64,000 bases of DNA from Variovorax sp. 770b2. Lineage in GTDB: Bacteria; Pseudomonadota; Gammaproteobacteria; Burkholderiales; Burkholderiaceae_C. The notes beneath the pieces are model-generated. The model was not told where the DNA came from. It made no database searches and saw only the letters and a program-made list of their open reading frames with translations. Made by a program: the position numbers and the translations under genes. Below, in pieces: positions 8,768 to 17,483 of the stretch (its first letter is position 1; every line of letters begins with the position of its first letter). Location: the NCBI RefSeq assembly GCF_900115685.1, contig NZ_FOXJ01000005.1, positions 379,594-443,593 of the forward strand, in the 5' to 3' direction.

Positions 8768-8947
8768 ATGGCCGATGACCTGAGCAAGCGCGGACCGCAG
8801 GATGCAGCCCGCATCAATGTCAATGAATCCCACGAGGTCCGCTACTGGACCCAGACGCTGGGCGTGACCGAGGCGCAGCTGCGCTCGGCCGTCGCCGCCG
8901 CCGGTGTCGAGGTGAAGGACATCCGCACCTACCTCGGGAAACCCTGA
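8768..8947 (+). CDS. DUF3606 domain-containing small protein
   Basis: 59 residues. The pattern DLSKRGPQDAARINVNESHE, WTQTLGV, LRSAVAAAGV matches the DUF3606 family, which is common and often multi-copy in beta-proteobacteria and of unknown function. The start is the ATG preceded by AAGGA; the longer upstream frame (from 8564) overlaps the acyl-CoA ligase gene and is not needed. It is a single-gene unit. Just downstream are two short inverted repeats (8950-8964 and around 8980-8995) that could end transcription. Confidence 0.85.
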   Translation: MADDLSKRGPQDAARINVNESHEVRYWTQTLGVTEAQLRSAVAAAGVEVKDIRTYLGKP

Positions 8948-9112
8948 GCTCCCGAAGTCCGGGACGTGGGCGCCGGGGCGTAGGCACGCTCCTACACCTT
9001 GGCGGGGAGGCGGGCACGATACTCGTTGTCTTCTCCCCCGTTTCAGGAAATTTCCCGTGACCGTCCCAGTCCCCCGCCGCACGGGCTGCACCCCGACCTG
9101 GGCTGCAGCGCA

Positions 9113-9802
9113 ATGAAGTCCTCGCCCGGAGCGCGCAGCTGGATCGCTGCCGGCGTGCGCCATGAACTGCTCACGCGCGCCCTGCCGGCCCTGCGCCACG
9201 ACATGGCAGCGCCCGTCTCGGTGGTCCGCATGGCGCTCCTGATGCTCAAGCGCCAGGTGGCGGCCACGCCCATCGATCCGGCCGCCTGCGAAGAGCGCGT
9301 GGCCCTCATCGACAACCAGGTGTCGGAACTGGTGCAGGCCATCCGCTCGCTGCGCGACTGGGAACTGGCCACCACCGACGACGGCATCACCCGCAGCGCG
9401 CTGGTGGCGCAGTGCGTGAACCTGATGCGTTCGGCCTTCGACCTGCACGGCGTGATGCTCGATGCCGACCCTTCGCTCGATGTGCCGCTCGATGCACAGG
9501 ACGAAGAGCCGCGCCGTCCTGCGGGTGCCGCGCTGCGCTACCTTTTCCTGGGCGCCCTGGGTTATCTGCACGACGGTGCGGCCGAAGCCGGTGCGATCCG
9601 GGTCGAGGCGGACGGCCCCGATGCGCTGCGCTTCATTGCCTTGCCGCGCGAACCCGGCGCCGCGAACCCCGTGCTGGACGCGCACCGCGCGCCACGTGCG
9701 CTGGCCATCGACGCGATCGCGCTGCAGAACCTTGCCGAGGATATGGGCTACGCCATCGCGGTGGAAGGCGACAGCGTGCGTTTCTCGCTCGCGACCGGCT
9801 GA
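9113..9802 (+). CDS. histidine-kinase-like protein with an H-box-like helix
   Basis: 229 residues from the ATG at 9113. An upstream frame to 8999 exists but looks non-coding. LRHDMAAPVSVVRMALL (about 28-44) looks like a histidine-kinase dimerisation H-box with His29 as the candidate phosphoacceptor, followed by a helical hairpin. The C-terminal half has the size and position of an ATPase domain but shows no convincing N, G1 or G2 boxes. It may be a kinase with a degenerate catalytic domain or a histidine phosphotransferase. No receiver gene is adjacent. Its last 55 bp overlap the convergent topoisomerase IB gene. Function is inferred only from the helix motif. Confidence 0.55.
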   Translation: MKSSPGARSWIAAGVRHELLTRALPALRHDMAAPVSVVRMALLMLKRQVAATPIDPAACEERVALIDNQVSELVQAIRSLRDWELATTDDGITRSALVAQCVNLMRSAFDLHGVMLDADPSLDVPLDAQDEEPRRPAGAALRYLFLGALGYLHDGAAEAGAIRVEADGPDALRFIALPREPGAANPVLDAHRAPRALAIDAIALQNLAEDMGYAIAVEGDSVRFSLATG

Positions 9803-11004
9803 AGCCTGCGCTTGCCGGTGCGATGCTCGCCGGCGCGTCGTTCGCGTGCTTGCGTCTGTCGGTGTGCCTGCCGGTGCGTCCGCAAGAAGGCCAGCAGCCG
9901 CCGCTCCGCCGCATACAGCCCGCGCGAAGGCCTGGCCGTGGCGCGGCCGGCGATCTTCTCGAACAGCGTGGCGGCGGCGTCCTCGTCGTCGCTCGCGAGC
10001 GCACTGCCCAGCGCCAGCACGGCCGGGTGCACATAGGCCTTCTTGCAGACCGCCGGCGTGTTGCCCAACTGCTTGGCCACCGCCGCGAGGATGTCCTTGG
10101 CGCTGTAGCGGCTGCCGTCCGCGGCGACGCGGCCCGGCTCGCAGGCCAGGCGCGTGAGCTCCAATGCCTGCACCGTGCCGTGCCAGGTGCGGAAGTCCTT
10201 GGCAGTGAAGCGGTCGCCCTGCGAGGCGTCGGTGGCGCCCGCGGCCTCGGCGATGTAGTCGTTGACGTCGGTGGACGAGACGCCGCGCAACTCGCCCTCT
10301 TCGTCCGCGTACTGGAAAAGCGCCTGCCCCGGCAGCTGCTGGCACTGGCGCACCACCTTCGCCACGCGCGGGTCGTCGAGCTTGGCCTCGTGCATCACGC
10401 CGCTCTTGCCCTTGAAGTGCAGCCGCAGCGCGGAGCCCTGCACGGCCGCATGCCGGTTGCGCAGCGTGGTGAGGCCGAAGGAGCCGTTGCTGCTCGCGTA
10501 CTCCTCGTTGCCCACGCGCAGCAGCGTGGTGTCGAGCAGGCGCACGAGCGCGGCCAGCACCTGGCTGCGGCCGGGCATCTTCTGCCCCTTCACCGGCTGC
10601 AGGTCGCGCGCGACGCGGGCGCGGATGCGTGGCAGCGCGAGCGCGAAAGCCTCGAGCCGGTCGAACTTGGTCTCGTCCTTCATCACGCGCCAGTCGGGGT
10701 GGTAGCGGTATTGCTTGCGCCCGCGCGCGTCGATGCCCGTGGCCTGCAGGTGGCCGTTGGGCAGGGGGCAGATCCACACCTGCGTGTAGGCCGGCGGGAT
10801 GGCCAGCATGCGGATGCGGGAGATCTCGTCCACGTCGCGCAGCCACCGGCCCTTGGCATCGCGGTAGCGAAAGCGCTCGCCGTGCCTGAGGCGCTGGATG
10901 CCGGGCATGTCGGGGTTCACGTAGACCAGGCCGTTGGCGATGGGCGTGGGCTTGGAGGGCGCCCTGGCGGGCGGTCTGGCGATGGGCGAAGTGGAGGCCG
11001 GCAT
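9748..11004 (-). CDS. DNA topoisomerase IB
   Basis: 418 residues, a poxvirus-like bacterial type IB topoisomerase that relaxes supercoils through a 3'-phosphotyrosyl intermediate. Visible active-site elements are Arg163 in LLRVGNEEYA, the GKSG lysine loop (about 199-202), KDFRTWHGT (Arg272, His276) and the nucleophile Tyr324 in KKAYVHP. The N-terminal domain begins about residue 24 (GLVYVNPDMPGI). The start is the ATG at 11004, because residues further upstream read through the divergent nucleoside permease gene. The last ~45 residues are basic and low complexity, longer than in most relatives, and overlap the 3' end of the histidine-kinase-like gene. Confidence 0.9.
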   Translation of the reverse strand: MPASTSPIARPPARAPSKPTPIANGLVYVNPDMPGIQRLRHGERFRYRDAKGRWLRDVDEISRIRMLAIPPAYTQVWICPLPNGHLQATGIDARGRKQYRYHPDWRVMKDETKFDRLEAFALALPRIRARVARDLQPVKGQKMPGRSQVLAALVRLLDTTLLRVGNEEYASSNGSFGLTTLRNRHAAVQGSALRLHFKGKSGVMHEAKLDDPRVAKVVRQCQQLPGQALFQYADEEGELRGVSSTDVNDYIAEAAGATDASQGDRFTAKDFRTWHGTVQALELTRLACEPGRVAADGSRYSAKDILAAVAKQLGNTPAVCKKAYVHPAVLALGSALASDDEDAAATLFEKIAGRATARPSRGLYAAERRLLAFLRTHRQAHRQTQARERRAGEHRTGKRRLQPVASEKRTLSPSTAMA

Positions 11005-11115
11005 GAGGTTTGCGTCTGGAGATGCATCCGCTTGTGCCAGCACCGACAATCCCCCGGTGTAGGACGCCGCAAGCTGTTGGCGCCTCTCTTCCACCCATTC
11101 CCGCCCGAAAAAATC

Positions 11116-12162
11116 ATGCTTCCTCGCTGGTCCTCTCTCTGCGCCCGCTGGTCGGCGCTGTGCGCCGCGGCGCTGCTCGCCACGGCCTGTGCCTCCACCT
11201 CGCCAGCGCCGACGGCATCGGGTGCATCGGCCGCGCCCGTCAAGGTCAAGGTCTTCGTGGCCGCCATGTTCGAGATCGGCCAGAACACCGGCGACCGCGC
11301 CGGCGAGTTCCAGTACTGGTACGAACGCTACTGGAAGGGCGCCAGGCCGATGGCCGTGCCGGGCGCGCTGCAACCCGTGTACTGCAACGCCGACGGCGTG
11401 TGCGGCGCGGTGCTCGGCATGGGCAAGGTCAACTCGTCGTCGTCGATGCAGGCGATCCTGCTGAACCCGCAGTTCGATTTCTCGCAGGCCTACTACGTGA
11501 TCTCCGGCGTGGCCGGCACGCCGCCTTCGCGCGGCACCATCGGCGAGGTGAGCTGGGCCACCTGGCTCGTGGACTACGACCTCGGCCACCGCTGGGCGCC
11601 CGAGGAAAACAAGGCCGGCGAGCCGACCTTCATGCCGCGCAAGGGCTACGAGGACTACCGCCGGTTCAAGCTCAACCCCGACCTCGTCGGCTGGGCGATG
11701 AGGCTCTCGGCCGACACGCCGCTCAAGGATTCGGAGTCCGCCCGCAAGTACCGCCTGCGCTACCCCGACGCCGCGGCGCGCCGCGCGCCCTTCGTCGGCA
11801 CCGGCACCCACATGACGGGCGACACCTTCTTCCACGGCCCGGGCATGTCGAAGCAGGCGCAGTACATCGCCAGGCTCTACGGGGCGGACGACTACGTCAT
11901 CACCGAAATGGAGGCCGCCGCCATCACCCTGGTGATCAAGCGCACCCACGGCACCGACCGCGTGATGAGCCTGCGCGGCGCGGTCAACTTCGACCAGGGC
12001 AACCCGAAGGAAGGCACGCTGCAGCACCTGGACCCTGCGCCGGGCGAGACGGCGGGTGGCTTCGCCGAGACGGTGGAGAACATCGCGCTGGTCGGCACGC
12101 GCGTGGTGGACCACATCGTTGCGAACTGGCCGCAGTGGCAGGCCGGCGTGCCGAAGCCCTGA
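11116..12162 (+). CDS. purine nucleoside permease (NUP family), predicted lipoprotein
   Basis: 348 residues. The N terminus carries a lipobox LLATACAS (Cys25), so a lipid-anchored periplasmic protein is predicted. Conserved NUP features include VFVAAMFEIGQNTGDRAGE, YYVISGVAGTPPSRGTIG and VTEMEAAAI-type C-terminal motifs (here ITEMEAAAITLVIKRTHG). Members resemble nucleoside phosphorylases and are described as purine nucleoside permeases, binding or processing nucleosides at the envelope. The ATG at 11116 is preceded by an A-rich stretch. It diverges from the topoisomerase IB gene (111-bp gap) and converges on the DUF2459 gene. It appears to stand alone. Confidence 0.88.
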   Translation: MLPRWSSLCARWSALCAAALLATACASTSPAPTASGASAAPVKVKVFVAAMFEIGQNTGDRAGEFQYWYERYWKGARPMAVPGALQPVYCNADGVCGAVLGMGKVNSSSSMQAILLNPQFDFSQAYYVISGVAGTPPSRGTIGEVSWATWLVDYDLGHRWAPEENKAGEPTFMPRKGYEDYRRFKLNPDLVGWAMRLSADTPLKDSESARKYRLRYPDAAARRAPFVGTGTHMTGDTFFHGPGMSKQAQYIARLYGADDYVITEMEAAAITLVIKRTHGTDRVMSLRGAVNFDQGNPKEGTLQHLDPAPGETAGGFAETVENIALVGTRVVDHIVANWPQWQAGVPKP

Positions 12163-12168
12163 GCGGGC

Positions 12169-12849
12169 TCAGGGCTGCGCGGGCTGCAGGTGCCAGGTCA
12201 CGTTGAAGTCGAAGGGCGTCCAGCGGCTCACCGTGACACCCGCGCCCCGCAGGCCCCGGCCGGTCCAGGTGTTGCAGGTCTCGAAGAGGTTGTAGCCGCC
12301 TTCGGCTTCGTAGAAGGCGTCCTGGTTGTCGTAGTGCGCGCCTGCAATCGGGATCGCGCGGCCTGAGGGCAGCGAGGCGCGCACATAGGCCACGAGCTGC
12401 GCGTACTGCGCCTGCGAGAGCGGCAGCCTGAACGCCCCGCGCCGCATCTGCGCGCGCTGCAGGTACGTGATGTGCATCAGCGCGCGGTTGCCACCCGCGA
12501 GCGCACCGAAGGCGCGCGCGGCCGTGAGGTCGGCCCAGGTGGGCGTGTGCAGGTAGAACTCGCGGTCGCCCCAGCCGATGGCGATGAACTCCGCATCGGG
12601 CGGCACGGCCTTGAAGTCGGCGAGCGGAAAGAGCTGCTGCCAGTCGATGGTCGCGGACCGGACCGGGAACACGAGGTCGGTGTGCACGCCGTTGCTCAAC
12701 ACCCAGGCTTCCACGGCCGGTGCTTCCGCGGCCGGCTTCGCGTTGGCAGGCCAGAGCACCAGCGCACAGGCCACCGCTGCATACAGTCCCACCGCGAGCA
12801 CGAACCCCAGCAGCGTGAATGCGATGCGCCGGAGCCAGCGTTCGATCAT
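12169..12849 (-). CDS. DUF2459 / TIGR02117 family protein
   Basis: 226 residues with one N-terminal membrane segment (about 8-33), then an extracytoplasmic domain with SNGVHTDLVFP, AIGWGDREFYLHTP and NTWTGRGLRGAG. These are the signatures of the DUF2459 (TIGR02117) family often found near urease genes, function unknown. The conserved His, Asp and Cys residues suggest a papain-like hydrolase fold, but that is inference. It precedes dinB by 4 bp in the reverse direction (its start at 12849 faces the end of dinB), so it may be the second gene of a dinB transcript. Confidence 0.82.
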   Translation of the reverse strand: MIERWLRRIAFTLLGFVLAVGLYAAVACALVLWPANAKPAAEAPAVEAWVLSNGVHTDLVFPVRSATIDWQQLFPLADFKAVPPDAEFIAIGWGDREFYLHTPTWADLTAARAFGALAGGNRALMHITYLQRAQMRRGAFRLPLSQAQYAQLVAYVRASLPSGRAIPIAGAHYDNQDAFYEAEGGYNLFETCNTWTGRGLRGAGVTVSRWTPFDFNVTWHLQPAQP

Positions 12850-12853
12850 GGTT

Positions 12854-14158
12854 TCAGAAGAGCGAGGCCGTGGCCGAGGCCGGCTCCGCCGGGGTGCGCG
12901 AGGCGCCCGCGCCGGTCGGCGCCAGCGCTTCCGGGCTTCCCGCCTTCGCCAGCGCGCCCACGCGCACGCCCAAGAGGCGCAGCGGCCGCTCCAGCGGCAC
13001 GCGCTTCAAGCACTGCCCGCCGACCTGCCGGATGGTCTTGCCGTCGTCGGTGAAGCGGTCGATGGTCTGGTCGCGCGTGGCGATCCTGAAATCGTCGTAG
13101 CGCAGCTTGATGCCGATGGTCTTGCCCACGTAGCCCTTGCGCTGCAGGTCTTCGGCCAGCTTCTCGCACAGGTGCGTGAAGATCGCGCCCAGCTCGGCGC
13201 GGTCGCGCACCGCGTGCAGGTCGCGCTCGAAGGTGGTCTCGCGGCTCATCGAGACGGGCTCGCTCTCGGTCACCACCGGCCGGTCGTCGCGGCCCCAGGC
13301 CACCTCGTGCATCCACGCGCCGGTGGCCTTGCCGAAGTTCTGGATCAGCCAGTCGCGCTCGCGCGCCGCGAGCTCGCCCACGGTCTCGATGCCGAAGCGC
13401 TTCAACTTCTCGTCGGCCTTGGGGCCGATGCCATTCACCTTGCGGCAGGGCAGCGGCCAGATGCGGCTCTCCAGGTCGCCTTCGTGGACGATGGAAATGC
13501 CGTTGGGCTTGTTGAACTCGCTCGCCATCTTGGCGATGAGCTTGTTGGGCGCCACGCCGATCGAGCAGGTCAGGCCCGTCGCGTCGAGGATGGACTTCTG
13601 GATCAGCCGCGCCAGCGAACGCCCGCCGTCGCGCTGGCCGCCGGGCACGTCGGTGAAGTCGATGTACACCTCGTCCACGCCGCGGTCTTCCATCAGCGGC
13701 GCGATGTCCAGGATCACCTGCTTGAAGGCGCGCGAGAAGCGTCGGTATTCGTCGAAATCGACCGGCAGGATGAGCGCCTGCGGACACAGCTTGGCCGCCT
13801 TCATGAGCCCCATGGCCGAGCCGATGCCGAACTGGCGCGCGGGGTAGGTGGCGGTGGTGATCACGCCGCGGCCGGTGTAGTCCTTCAGCCGCGGAAAGGC
13901 CTCCACCGGGATGTCGGCCAGCGTGCCGCCCTCGGGCAGGTTGCGGATGGCCTCGTCGACCGTGCGGCGTCCGCCGCCGATCACCATCGGCAGGCCCTTG
14001 AGCTGCGGATAGCGCAAGAGCTCGACCGACGCGTAGAAGGCGTCCATGTCGAGGTGGGCGATGCGGCGGATGGGGCCTGCCGGACGGGGCGGGGGGGGCG
14101 GGGAACTCACGGAAACGATTGTCTCGCGGCCGGCGGGGTTGCGCCCGCCGAGGGGCAC
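12854..14158 (-). CDS. dinB: DNA polymerase IV (Y family)
   Basis: 434 residues against about 350 for Escherichia coli. Catalytic carboxylates are visible in HLDMDAFYASVE (Asp37) and RGVDEVYIDFTD (Asp163, Glu164), and the little-finger domain contains SMSRETTFERDL. About 35 extra residues (62-97, NLPEGGTLADIPVEAFPRLK region) interrupt the GG...GV junction of the finger domain. This extended form is seen in other beta-proteobacteria. The protein performs error-prone translesion synthesis. The first ~15 residues may be spurious: a GTG inside VSVSSPPPPP is a possible alternative start. The C-terminal tail is proline/alanine rich and lacks an obvious clamp-binding QxxLxLF. Confidence 0.92.
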   Translation of the reverse strand: MPLGGRNPAGRETIVSVSSPPPPPRPAGPIRRIAHLDMDAFYASVELLRYPQLKGLPMVIGGGRRTVDEAIRNLPEGGTLADIPVEAFPRLKDYTGRGVITTATYPARQFGIGSAMGLMKAAKLCPQALILPVDFDEYRRFSRAFKQVILDIAPLMEDRGVDEVYIDFTDVPGGQRDGGRSLARLIQKSILDATGLTCSIGVAPNKLIAKMASEFNKPNGISIVHEGDLESRIWPLPCRKVNGIGPKADEKLKRFGIETVGELAARERDWLIQNFGKATGAWMHEVAWGRDDRPVVTESEPVSMSRETTFERDLHAVRDRAELGAIFTHLCEKLAEDLQRKGYVGKTIGIKLRYDDFRIATRDQTIDRFTDDGKTIRQVGGQCLKRVPLERPLRLLGVRVGALAKAGSPEALAPTGAGASRTPAEPASATASLF

Positions 14159-14173
14159 CGGATCGGTCGTCGA

Positions 14174-14791
14174 TCAGCGTGTCTCGACGGTCGCGAGCAA
14201 CGGCGAATCGAACATCGCCACGGGCGAGATCACCGGTTCGTCCATCGGCACCTTGTCGCCGTAGCGCTCGCGCATCTTGGCGCGCACGGCCGGATCGCCG
14301 AGGTTGAACTCGCGGATCTTCTGCAGCTCGCCGATGCGCACGCCCAGCGCGCGCTGGTAGAGCTTCCACACGAGCTCGGAGCAGTAGATGCGGCCGTCCG
14401 ACCATTCGAAGGTCAGGTCGTAGGGCCGGCCCGCGAAGTCGGCGGTGCGGGCGTGCAGGCGGGCCACGGCGCCGGGTGTCAGCAGCTTGTCGGCATCGCG
14501 CAGGCGCTTGACCACGTAGTGCCCGCCGTTGCCGCGCGCCGTCCATTGCGCGAGCGGCGTGTAGCGCACGGTCGAGACCGCCTCGAACACGAAGGGCTTG
14601 CCGTCCCGCAGCAGCACGATGCCCATGTGGCTGTAGCGGGAGCCCGTGGCGCGCTGCACGGCCACGCTCTGGGCCGAGCGGGAGGTGTGGAAGACGATGT
14701 CGCCGTCCTTCAGCACCGCTGCGTGCGCGGCGCCGCCTGCCAGCAGCGCGAGGAGAGGGGCGAGCAGCGTCGTGAAAAGGGCCTTCATCAT
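14174..14791 (-). CDS. YiiX-type permuted papain-like hydrolase, exported
   Basis: 205 residues from the ATG at 14791, with a Sec signal peptide ending near AHAA. The mature part has the YiiX/permuted NlpC-P60 arrangement: GDIVFHTSRSAQ, the SRYSHMGIVL histidine (His55) first and the YCSELVW cysteine (Cys137) later. Such enzymes are predicted amidases, peptidases or acyltransferases in the periplasm. The longer frame up to 14983 runs through the divergent glycolipid-binding-like gene and is discarded. It lies 15 bp upstream of dinB in the same direction and could be co-transcribed with it. Confidence 0.82.
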   Translation of the reverse strand: MMKALFTTLLAPLLALLAGGAAHAAVLKDGDIVFHTSRSAQSVAVQRATGSRYSHMGIVLLRDGKPFVFEAVSTVRYTPLAQWTARGNGGHYVVKRLRDADKLLTPGAVARLHARTADFAGRPYDLTFEWSDGRIYCSELVWKLYQRALGVRIGELQKIREFNLGDPAVRAKMRERYGDKVPMDEPVISPVAMFDSPLLATVETR

Positions 14792-14852
14792 GCGGGGCAT
14801 TTTGCGCGATGCCGCTTGCGCGGTGCAGCATGCCGGTGCCATCATCCGCGCC

Positions 14853-15416
14853 ATGCAAACCGTCGCCTCCATTCTCTGGCGCAGGCTCGACGCACCGGGC
14901 CACGACGCCTGCCGGCTCGAGCGCAATGCCTCGGCATGGCAACTCGACGGAGCGGCCGTGTTCCGCCAGGAGGACGGGCGCATCGCCCAGCTGCACTACC
15001 GCGTGCGCTGCGACCTGCATTGGCACACGCAATGGGGCATGGTGCGCGGCTGGCTCGGCGACTCGGCCGTCGAGCTGTCGATCGCGCGCGATGCGCATGG
15101 CCACTGGAAGCTCAACGACGAAGCCGTGCCCGACCTGTCGCATTGCGTGGACCTGGACCTGGGCTTCACGCCCGCCACCAACCTGCTGCAATTGCGGCGG
15201 CTCAATCTCTCCAAAGGCGAACGCGCCGATGCGCCGGCCGCCTGGGTCGATCTGGATGGCGGCGGCGTGCTCAGCGAGCTGATGCAAAGCTACGAACGGC
15301 GCAGCGAGAGCGAGTACGCGTATGTGGCCAAGCGCTTCGACTACGAGGCCGTGCTCGGTGTGACCGAAGACAGTTTCGTGCGCGACTATCCGCGGCTCTG
15401 GGTCGCCGAAAACTAG
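14853..15416 (+). CDS. putative glycolipid-binding family protein
   Basis: 187 residues. The pattern ILWRRLDAPGHDACRLE, WQLDGAAVF, YRVRCDLHWHTQWG and LDLGFTPATNLLQLRRLNL matches the putative glycolipid-binding family (PF06475), a conserved bacterial family of unknown role. There is no signal peptide, so a cytoplasmic location is likely. The ATG at 14853 leaves about 60 bp to the divergent YiiX-type gene. Its TAG stop shares the palindromic tetranucleotide CTAG (15413-15416) with the stop codon of the convergent Bug gene. Confidence 0.82.
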   Translation: MQTVASILWRRLDAPGHDACRLERNASAWQLDGAAVFRQEDGRIAQLHYRVRCDLHWHTQWGMVRGWLGDSAVELSIARDAHGHWKLNDEAVPDLSHCVDLDLGFTPATNLLQLRRLNLSKGERADAPAAWVDLDGGGVLSELMQSYERRSESEYAYVAKRFDYEAVLGVTEDSFVRDYPRLWVAEN

Positions 15417-16426
15417 TCGAACTGCGACCGGTCCCCCGCGACCAGCGCGCGGTTGCGCCGCCGGTCCACGGCGATCTCGTGCGCGAAGTCCTCGATGCTC
15501 CCGCCGGCCGGCAGGTTGTAAGCCCCCCGCAGCCGCGCACGCACCGTGTCGCTGCGCAGCACGCGGTTGATCTCCGCATTCAGCCGCTGCACCACCGCCG
15601 CAGGCGTGCGCGCCGGGGCGAAGATGCCGAAGAGCGAATCGCGGTTCGCGCGCTCGTAGCCCAGTTCCGCGAGCGTGGGCACCGCGGGCAGCGCCTCGAT
15701 GCGCGCAGGCGCACCCACCGCAAGCGCCTGGAACCGCCCGCCTTCGATGTACTGCAACTGCTGCGCCGCGACGTTGGTCGAGAGCACCTCGAACTGCCCG
15801 CTCAGCGCATCGTTGAGCTGCGGGCCGCCGCCCGCGTAGGGGATGTGCGTGATGTCGGTGCGGCTCTGCATGCGCACCTGCGCCAGCACCAGGTGCCCGA
15901 TGGTGGCCACGCCCGAGGTGGCCCAGCGCACCGCGCCGGGCTGGCTGCGTGCAAGGGCGATCAGGTCGGCGAAGCCGTGTCCCGTGAAGGCCGGCGTGCC
16001 GACCACCAGCACCGGCGTGCGCATCACGCTGGCTACCGGCGCGAAGGCGCGCAGCGGGTCGTAGGGCACGCGGGCGATCAGCGGGTGCAGCGTGAGCGGG
16101 CTGATGGCGGAGAAGGCGAGGGTGCAGCCGTCGGGCGTGGCGCGCGAGAGCGCGTCCATGCCGATGCTGCCGCCCGCGCCCGCGCGGTTCTCGATGAGCA
16201 CCGGCACGCCCAGCGCCTGCGAGAGTGGGTCGGCCAGCACGCGGGCCATGCCGTCGCTCACACCGCCCGGCGGATAGACCACGATCAGGCGCACCGGACG
16301 GTTCGGCCAGGGCGATGGCGATGAGGCTGTTGCGGCGTGAAGCAACTGCGGCATGGTGCAGGCAGCGGCCAGCAGGGCGCCCGTGCGGCGCACGAACCGG
16401 CGGCGGGGCAGCAAGGCAACGCTCAT
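15413..16426 (-). CDS. Bug-family tripartite tricarboxylate transporter substrate-binding protein
   Basis: 337 residues. The N terminus LPRRRFVRRTGALLAAAC is arginine rich (Tat-like) and is cleaved near LLHAAT. Bug signatures are VVYPPGGVSDGMARVLAD, VLIENRAGAGGSIGMDAL and THIPYAGGGPQLND. It acts as a periplasmic receptor for an unknown carboxylate. The start ATG overlaps the LysR stop as ATGA (16423-16426), so translation is probably coupled to that regulator. No TctAB transport partner is nearby. LysR-Bug gene pairs are common in Burkholderiales. Confidence 0.92.
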   Translation of the reverse strand: MSVALLPRRRFVRRTGALLAAACTMPQLLHAATASSPSPWPNRPVRLIVVYPPGGVSDGMARVLADPLSQALGVPVLIENRAGAGGSIGMDALSRATPDGCTLAFSAISPLTLHPLIARVPYDPLRAFAPVASVMRTPVLVVGTPAFTGHGFADLIALARSQPGAVRWATSGVATIGHLVLAQVRMQSRTDITHIPYAGGGPQLNDALSGQFEVLSTNVAAQQLQYIEGGRFQALAVGAPARIEALPAVPTLAELGYERANRDSLFGIFAPARTPAAVVQRLNAEINRVLRSDTVRARLRGAYNLPAGGSIEDFAHEIAVDRRRNRALVAGDRSQFD

Positions 16427-17352
16427 GACCCCGGGTTCTCGCTCGCGTGCCTGCGCAGCAGCGCGGCGAAGTGCTGCGCGGGCAGGTTGTCTTCTTCCAC
16501 GCGCGACACCAGCGTGAGCGGCGCGTCGAGCTGGCCGCCGTCGGCCAGGCGCGCGTAGGCGATGGCATGCGCGTGCACGCCGGTCATCGAGGCCGGCACC
16601 ACCGACAGGCCGACACCCGCGGCCACGAGATTCAGGTTGGTCATCATGCGGTCCACCTCGGCCACCACGCGCGGGCGCAGGCCCTTGGCGTGGCACAGCG
16701 CCAGCAGTTCGGCATAGAGGCCCGGCGCGCCCGGACGGCGCACGAGGATGATGCCTTCCTCGCACAGCCGCGCGAGCGGCAGCGGGCGCGAGGCCTTTTC
16801 CTTGTTCTTTCGAGTGACGGCAAAGCGGTGGTCGCTCGGCATTGCCACCAGCACCGGTTCGCGCAACAGCGTCTCGAACAAAAGACCCTCGGGCCGCGCC
16901 ACCGGCACGCGCAGCAAGCCGCAGTGCAGGCGACCGGCGGCCAGCGCCTCGGTCAGCTCGGCCGCGTTGTTCTCGCGCAGTTGCAGCTCCACGCCAGGGT
17001 GCTCGCGGCGAAAGGCGCGCAGCGCCTCGGGCACGAAGCGGTGCGCCGCGGCCGAGCTGGTGAAGCCGACCGCCAGCGTGCCGACTTCGCCATTGGCCAC
17101 GCGCGCCATGCGCTGCTTCATGGCCTCCATGTCCTGCAGCATGCGCAGCGCCTCGACCTGGAAGAGGCGCCCCGCATCGGTGAGCGCCACGCCACGCGGA
17201 TGGCGGCGAAACAGCAGCACGCCCAGCTCGCGTTCGAGCGCCTTGATCGCCTGGCTCAGCGGCGGCTGCTGGATGCCCAACTGCTCGGCGGCGCGCGTCA
17301 TGTGGCCGGTCTCGGCAACGGCCACGAAGTACCGCAGCGGTCTCATCTCCAT
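16423..17352 (-). CDS. LysR family transcriptional regulator
   Basis: 309 residues. The N-terminal winged helix-turn-helix runs from MRPLRYFVAVAETGHMTRAAEQLGIQQPPLSQ (about 3-34), followed by a LysR substrate-binding domain. It overlaps the start of the downstream Bug gene by 4 bp and diverges from the tannase-family gene (131-bp gap). That shared AT-rich interval contains an inverted pair GTGTAC (17382-17387) and GTACAC (17416-17421). I infer control of both the Bug gene and the tannase/hydrolase/Bug operon by a carboxylate effector. Confidence 0.9.
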   Translation of the reverse strand: MEMRPLRYFVAVAETGHMTRAAEQLGIQQPPLSQAIKALERELGVLLFRRHPRGVALTDAGRLFQVEALRMLQDMEAMKQRMARVANGEVGTLAVGFTSSAAAHRFVPEALRAFRREHPGVELQLRENNAAELTEALAAGRLHCGLLRVPVARPEGLLFETLLREPVLVAMPSDHRFAVTRKNKEKASRPLPLARLCEEGIILVRRPGAPGLYAELLALCHAKGLRPRVVAEVDRMMTNLNLVAAGVGLSVVPASMTGVHAHAIAYARLADGGQLDAPLTLVSRVEEDNLPAQHFAALLRRHASENPGS

Positions 17353-17483
17353 GAGGTCTCCATATTTTTTTCGTATCGGATGTGTACTTTTATTTTATTT
17401 GACCCGAAGTCACTCGTACACCTATCGTCCGGCCGCCCATTCAAAAAAGCGGCCCTCCGAGGCCGCATGCCGGAGACAAGTCC

